Positions 59,886 to 64,000 of a DNA stretch of 64,000 nt are shown in pieces. The DNA is from Alphaproteobacteria bacterium. GTDB taxonomy: Bacteria; Pseudomonadota; Alphaproteobacteria; Caulobacterales; Aquidulcibacteraceae. The translations under genes and the position numbers were made by a program. How positions within the stretch are numbered: position 1 is the stretch's first letter; each line of letters opens with the position of its first letter. The notes beneath the pieces were generated by a model. That model was not told the origin of the DNA, searched no databases, and saw only the letters and a program-made list of their open reading frames with translations. The DNA is taken from positions 62,001 through 126,000 of the forward strand of contig WGOB01000008.1 of the NCBI GenBank assembly GCA_016124255.1, given 5' to 3'.

Positions 59886-62081
59886 TCATTCCGTCGGGAA
59901 TCCCCGCACCCGCAGCAGCGCCGCGACATCCGGATCGCGCCCGCGGAACTGGCGATACGCCTCCGCCCGATCGGTGGAATTGCCCGGCGCCAGGATGATG
60001 TCACGCATGCCGGCAGCGACTGTCGGATCGAACACGTTGCCCGACGCCTCGAACATCTCCCACGTGTCCGCGTCCATCGTCTCCGACCAGAGATACGAAT
60101 AATACCCCGCCGAATAAGAGTCGCTCGAGAAGAGATGCAGGAAGTGCGGCAGCCGGTGCCGCAGCGCGATCTCGTCCGGCATCCCGATTCGCGCCAGCGA
60201 CTCGCGCTCGAACGCGTCTGCGTCCACCACGCCGTCCGCCTTCAGGTGCAGCTCCATGTCGACGAGCGCGGCGGCAAGATACTCCACCGTCGCGTAGCCC
60301 TGGTTGAACGTGGACGCGTTGCGCACGCGCTCCACCAGCGCATCCGGCATCGCTTCGCCGGTCTGGTAGTGCCGCGCAAAACGGTCGAGGATCGGGCGCG
60401 TCAGCACCCAATGCTCGTGCACCTGGCTTGGAAATTCCACGTAGTCGCGCGGCGTTGTGGCGAGGCCCGGATAATTCACCTCGCTCAGCAATCCGTGCAG
60501 CGCATGGCCGAACTCGTGGAACAGCGTCTCCGCGTCGTCCAGCGAGATCAGCACCGGCTCGCCCGGCGCCCCGCGCACGAAATTGTTGTTGTTGGAGGTG
60601 ATCGGCGTGCGTTCGGTCCCGGTGAACGTCTCGTGCCCGCGATACCCTTGCGCCCACGCGCCTGAGCGTTTGCCGCTGCGCGCAAAATTGTCGCCGTAGA
60701 ACAGCCCGACATACGCATTGGTCTCGCGGTTGCGCACTTCCCACACCCGCACATCGCTCTGGAACACCGGCACCGTTCCCGTCACTTCCGTGAACGAAAG
60801 CCCGTAAAGCTCGCCCGCCATGTAGAACGCGGCGTTGATCATGTTGTTGAGCTCGAAATAGGGCTTCATCTCGTTCTGATCGAGATTGTAGCGGTCGCGC
60901 CGCACGCGCTCGGCGTAGTAGAGATAGTCCCACGGTTCGATCGTGATGCGGGCGCGCTCGCGGTCCGCGATCCGCTGCATGTCGGCGACTTCCTCGCGCA
61001 CGCGCGCCACCGCCGCCGGCCACACCCGCATCATCAGCGCCTGCGCGCGCGCGGGATCCTGCGCCATCGTGTCGGCCATGCGCCAATGCGCATGCGTCGG
61101 GAACCCGAGCAGCGCGGCGCGTTCCGCGCGCAGCCGCACGATGTCGGCGATGAGCGCATTGGTGTCGTTGGCGTCGCCATTGTCGCCGCGGTTCTTGAAC
61201 GCGCGCCACACCTGTTCGCGCAGCGCGCGGTTGGAGGAGAAGGTGAGGAACGGATCGACGCTTGAGCGCGTGTTGACCACCGCCCATTGCCCAGGCTGGC
61301 CGCGCTCCGTCGCCGCCGCCGCATAGGCCGCGCGCAGCGAATCCGGCAGCCCGGCGAGATCGGCTTCCCGCGTGATGAAGATCGCGGTGTCTTCGTCCGC
61401 CAGCACCTTGGCGCTGAACTCCGTGAACTTCGCGGCGAGTTCGCCGTTGATGCGGCCGAGCTCTTCCTGTTGTTCCGGCGTCAGCGCCGCGCCCGCGCGC
61501 ACGAATTGCGCATGCGTGCGCTCCAGAAGGCGCAGCTGCTCCGCCGTCAGTCCGAGCGAGGCGCGGTTCTGATGGAGTGTATCGATGCGCGCGAAGAGCG
61601 CCCGGTTGAACGTAATCGTATCGTCCGCCGCCGAAAGCCGCGGCGACCATTCCCGGTCCACCGCCTGCGCTTCCGGCGTCGAGACGTTGGACGTCACCAC
61701 CGCGAACATGAGCTCCGCGCGCCCGAGATGGCGCCCCGCATTCTGCAGCGCCTCGATCGTGTTGGCGAAGGTCGGGGCCGCGGGATTGTTGGCGATCGCA
61801 TCGATCTCCGCCGCGCGCAGTGCGATGCCCCGCTCGAACGCCGCGGGGAAGGCCGATGGCTGCGCCTGGTCCCATGGCGGCACGCCGCCATAGGGCCCCG
61901 TCCACGCCGCGAGCAGCGGATGCGCTTCCGCCGCCGCCGTCAGCCGATCAAGTTCCATCTGCGCCGCGCTCGCCGGCGCGGCGGTCGTCGCCTCTTCGGT
62001 CATGGTCGCGCAGCCGGTGAGCGGGATGAGCGCACCCAGGAAGGCGGTGTTGAGGAGGGCGGCGGCGAGCGGCGTTTTCAT
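59886..62081 (-). CDS. M3 family metallopeptidase (peptidyl-dipeptidase Dcp-like), lipoprotein
   Basis: LTGCATM lipobox; ETLFHEFGHALHGLLSEV (HExxH) ; YVEFPSQVHEHWV. Confidence 0.93.
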   Translation of the reverse strand: MKTPLAAALLNTAFLGALIPLTGCATMTEEATTAAPASAAQMELDRLTAAAEAHPLLAAWTGPYGGVPPWDQAQPSAFPAAFERGIALRAAEIDAIANNPAAPTFANTIEALQNAGRHLGRAELMFAVVTSNVSTPEAQAVDREWSPRLSAADDTITFNRALFARIDTLHQNRASLGLTAEQLRLLERTHAQFVRAGAALTPEQQEELGRINGELAAKFTEFSAKVLADEDTAIFITREADLAGLPDSLRAAYAAAATERGQPGQWAVVNTRSSVDPFLTFSSNRALREQVWRAFKNRGDNGDANDTNALIADIVRLRAERAALLGFPTHAHWRMADTMAQDPARAQALMMRVWPAAVARVREEVADMQRIADRERARITIEPWDYLYYAERVRRDRYNLDQNEMKPYFELNNMINAAFYMAGELYGLSFTEVTGTVPVFQSDVRVWEVRNRETNAYVGLFYGDNFARSGKRSGAWAQGYRGHETFTGTERTPITSNNNNFVRGAPGEPVLISLDDAETLFHEFGHALHGLLSEVNYPGLATTPRDYVEFPSQVHEHWVLTRPILDRFARHYQTGEAMPDALVERVRNASTFNQGYATVEYLAAALVDMELHLKADGVVDADAFERESLARIGMPDEIALRHRLPHFLHLFSSDSYSAGYYSYLWSETMDADTWEMFEASGNVFDPTVAAGMRDIILAPGNSTDRAEAYRQFRGRDPDVAALLRVRGFPTE

Positions 62082-62226
62082 GCGAACCTCGGTCTGCGAT
62101 GGCGAATTTGGCCGCCACCCTAGCCATCGAAGGCGGGCGTTCAAGCGCGCCCGCCCGCCGCACGCCGGTTTGCGATGAACGGCGTTAACCGCTTGATTTC
62201 GCCGGCGGAGAGGCGGAAATCGCGTC

Positions 62227-62571
62227 ATGCATCGCCGCGCGCTTCTTATCGCCGCCCTGGGAGTGTCCGCCTGCGCCGCGAATCCAGTGAGTGGCGTGCG
62301 GCGCTACGCCGGCCGCTGGGATTTCCATTTCGAGACCTCGTCCTTCGTGACGAGCGACGGCGAAGGGCCCTGGTGGCTGTCAGGCGAAGGCGATGCCTGG
62401 CCCGCGCTCACGGCGCCCTTCGGCGAAGCGGGGTCGCCCTGGGGCGTGCTCGACATCGTCGTCGAAGGTGAACTCTCCGCACCCGGACAATACGGCCATC
62501 TCGGCGCCTACGACCGCGAACTCCGCATCACCCGCGTCATCAGCACACGTCTTGTGCAAGCGCATCGCTGA
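62227..62571 (+). CDS. Hypothetical lipoprotein (114 aa)
   Basis: MHRRALLIAALGVSACAANPVSG signal/lipobox. Confidence 0.6.
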   Translation: MHRRALLIAALGVSACAANPVSGVRRYAGRWDFHFETSSFVTSDGEGPWWLSGEGDAWPALTAPFGEAGSPWGVLDIVVEGELSAPGQYGHLGAYDRELRITRVISTRLVQAHR

Positions 62572-62573
62572 CT

Positions 62574-62599
62574 CCGTCCCCTCTCACGGGGAGGGACGG
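62574..62599. repeat. REP-like palindrome encoding the C-terminus of UbiG
   Basis: CCGTCCCCTCTCACGGGGAGGGACGG. Confidence 0.6.
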
Positions 62600-63342
62600 G
62601 TCGCGCTGCGAAAATAGTTCACGCTGACATCGCGTGAGAGTGACCAGATCCGTTGCAGCGGATTGAAGCTCATCCCCACCGGCTCGTCCCACGCCAGTCC
62701 CGGCGCCGCGCGCACAAGCTCCTCCGGCGTCACCAGCTTCTCGTAATGGTGCGTATCCTCCGGAACCCAGCGCAGAAACCGCTCCGCGCCGACGATGGCG
62801 AAGAGCCGCGCCTTCTGCGTCCGGTTGATCGTGGAGACAATCAGTTTCCCACCCGGCCGAACCAGAGCCGCGCACGCGGAGAGAAACGCGGAGACATCCG
62901 CCACGTGCTCCACGATCTCCAGCGCCAGCACGAGATCGAACGTCTCGCCGGCGCCGGCCAGCGCCTCCGCCGTCGCGACACGAAAATCCACCGCGACGCC
63001 CACCGCATCCGCGTGCGCCCGCGCCGCCGCGATCGTCTCCTCCGAAGCGTCCGCGCCCGTCACATCCGCGCCCAGCCGCGCCAGCGGCACGCTTACCAAC
63101 CCCCCGCCGCACCCAAGATCGAGCACGCGCAAGCCGCTGAGCTTTCCTGCCCCGCCTGCGGGGGAGGCAGCCGCGGCGCGGACGGAGGGGGCAATCCCAG
63201 CCGCGACATCGCGAATATACGCCAGCCGCACCGGGTTCATCCGATGCAGCGGCGCGAACTCTCCCTCCTGATCCCACCACTTCGCCGCCAGCGCCGAAAA
63301 CTTCGCCACTTCCGCCGGATCGAGAGAAGGGGACTGCGTCAT
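62584..63342 (-). CDS. ubiG: Ubiquinone biosynthesis O-methyltransferase UbiG
   Basis: FSALAAKWWDQEGEFAPLHRMNPVRLAYIRD...LRVLDLGCGGGLVSVPLARLGADVTGAD...FLRWVPEDTHHYEKLVTPEEL. Confidence 0.95.
   Translation of the reverse strand: MTQSPSLDPAEVAKFSALAAKWWDQEGEFAPLHRMNPVRLAYIRDVAAGIAPSVRAAAASPAGGAGKLSGLRVLDLGCGGGLVSVPLARLGADVTGADASEETIAAARAHADAVGVAVDFRVATAEALAGAGETFDLVLALEIVEHVADVSAFLSACAALVRPGGKLIVSTINRTQKARLFAIVGAERFLRWVPEDTHHYEKLVTPEELVRAAPGLAWDEPVGMSFNPLQRIWSLSRDVSVNYFRSATRPSP
63146..63193. repeat. REP-like element inside the ubiG coding sequence
   Basis: CCTGCCCCGCCTGCGGGGGAGGCAGCCGCGGCGCGGACGGAGGGGGCA. Confidence 0.55.
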
Positions 63343-63378
63343 CGCCTGAACATTGGCCTGCAAACGCGCCGACGCAAT

Positions 63379-63410
63379 CCGTCCCTCCCCGTGAGGGGAG
63401 GGTGTCGCAG
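63379..63410. repeat. REP-like palindrome upstream of ubiG start
   Basis: CCGTCCCTCCCCGTGAGGGGAGGGTGTCGCAG; inverted relative to the 62574 copy. Confidence 0.55.
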
Positions 63411-63526
63411 CCAAAACATGGATCACGGGGCGATTCCCGTCTCAGTGCGTAGGCCGGCGCCGGCCATCCGCGCGCCTCCACGGCGCCGCTCGACATCGCG
63501 GTTCCGGCGCGCCAATAAAGCCTCAT

Positions 63527-64000
63527 ATGTCTCGTCTGGTCATGAAATTCGGCGGCACGTCCGTGGGCGATGTCGAGCGCATCCGCCGCGTCGCGCGCAT
63601 CGTCGCCCACGAGCACAGGGAGGGCCGCGCCGTCGCCGTGGTCGTCTCCGCCATGGCGGGCGAAACCGATCGCCTCGTGAAGCTCGCCCGCGAAGCCGGC
63701 GGCGAGCATTCCAATCGCCCTGGCGTCGGCGGCAAAGGCTTTGACGATGAATACGACGTCGTCGTCGCCTCCGGCGAGCAGGTGACGACCGGCCTTCTCG
63801 CGCTCGCGCTGCGCCAGATGGGCCACCCCGCGCGCTCCTGGCAGAACTGGCAGATCCCGATCCGCTCCGACGACGCCCACGCCAAGGCGCGCATCGATAC
63901 GATCGACGAGGCCAAGCTCGGCGCCGCGATCGATTCCGGCGAGATCGCCGTCATCCCCGGCTTCCAGGCGATCACCGGCGAGGCGCGCATCACCACGCTG
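63527..64000 (+). CDS. lysC: Aspartate kinase (partial, runs off right edge)
   Basis: MSRLVMKFGGTSVGDVERIRRVARIVAHE...VVSAMAGETDRLVKLARE...VASGEQVTTGLLALAL. Confidence 0.94.
   Translation, partial: MSRLVMKFGGTSVGDVERIRRVARIVAHEHREGRAVAVVVSAMAGETDRLVKLAREAGGEHSNRPGVGGKGFDDEYDVVVASGEQVTTGLLALALRQMGHPARSWQNWQIPIRSDDAHAKARIDTIDEAKLGAAIDSGEIAVIPGFQAITGEARITTL

Overview
This 64-kb window holds most of a photosynthesis gene cluster (PGC) from a high-GC aerobic anoxygenic phototrophic alphaproteobacterium (about 1-36 kb), followed by ordinary chromosome. PGC order: crtC(partial)-crtD <- | -> crtE-crtF-bchCXYZ-pufBALM | <- idi-hemA-puhE-acsF-orf104-puhC-puhB-puhA-lhaA-bchM-bchL-bchH-bchB-bchN-bchF | -> ppaA/aerR-ppsR-bchG-ORF428(pucC family)-bchP-tspO-orf89 | <- lipoprotein cytochrome c | -> DUF2236 (MpaB-type) oxygenase. 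Then rplU, rpmA, regA/regB (prrA/prrB), gshB, an acyl-CoA synthetase, folE, tRNA-Leu(CAA), dsbB, coq7, comF, grxC, msrA, an M3 peptidase, ubiG and partial lysC. The strongest unusual signal is at the bchY/bchZ junction. A 74-bp unit (47 bp of new sequence plus 27 bp of bchZ start codons) is tandemly repeated there, making two 25-aa decoy ORFs. These are linked bchY -> uORF1 -> uORF2 -> bchZ entirely by 4-nt ATGA stop/start overlaps, each with its own GGAGGAG Shine-Dalgarno sequence. Other points: five TGT-N12-ACA-like (PpsR/CrtJ) operators, one in the divergent promoter of the cytochrome c and DUF2236 genes; a probably leaderless bchG; a long Pro/Ala-rich tail on PufM with no pufC downstream; a non-homologous 55-aa ORF in the pufQ position; mutually exclusive hairpins in the gshB leader; a compact 13-bp-stem inverted repeat in an apparent accessory island; and REP-like palindromes inside and around ubiG. 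All calls come from reading the sequence and remembered family motifs; no database search was run.
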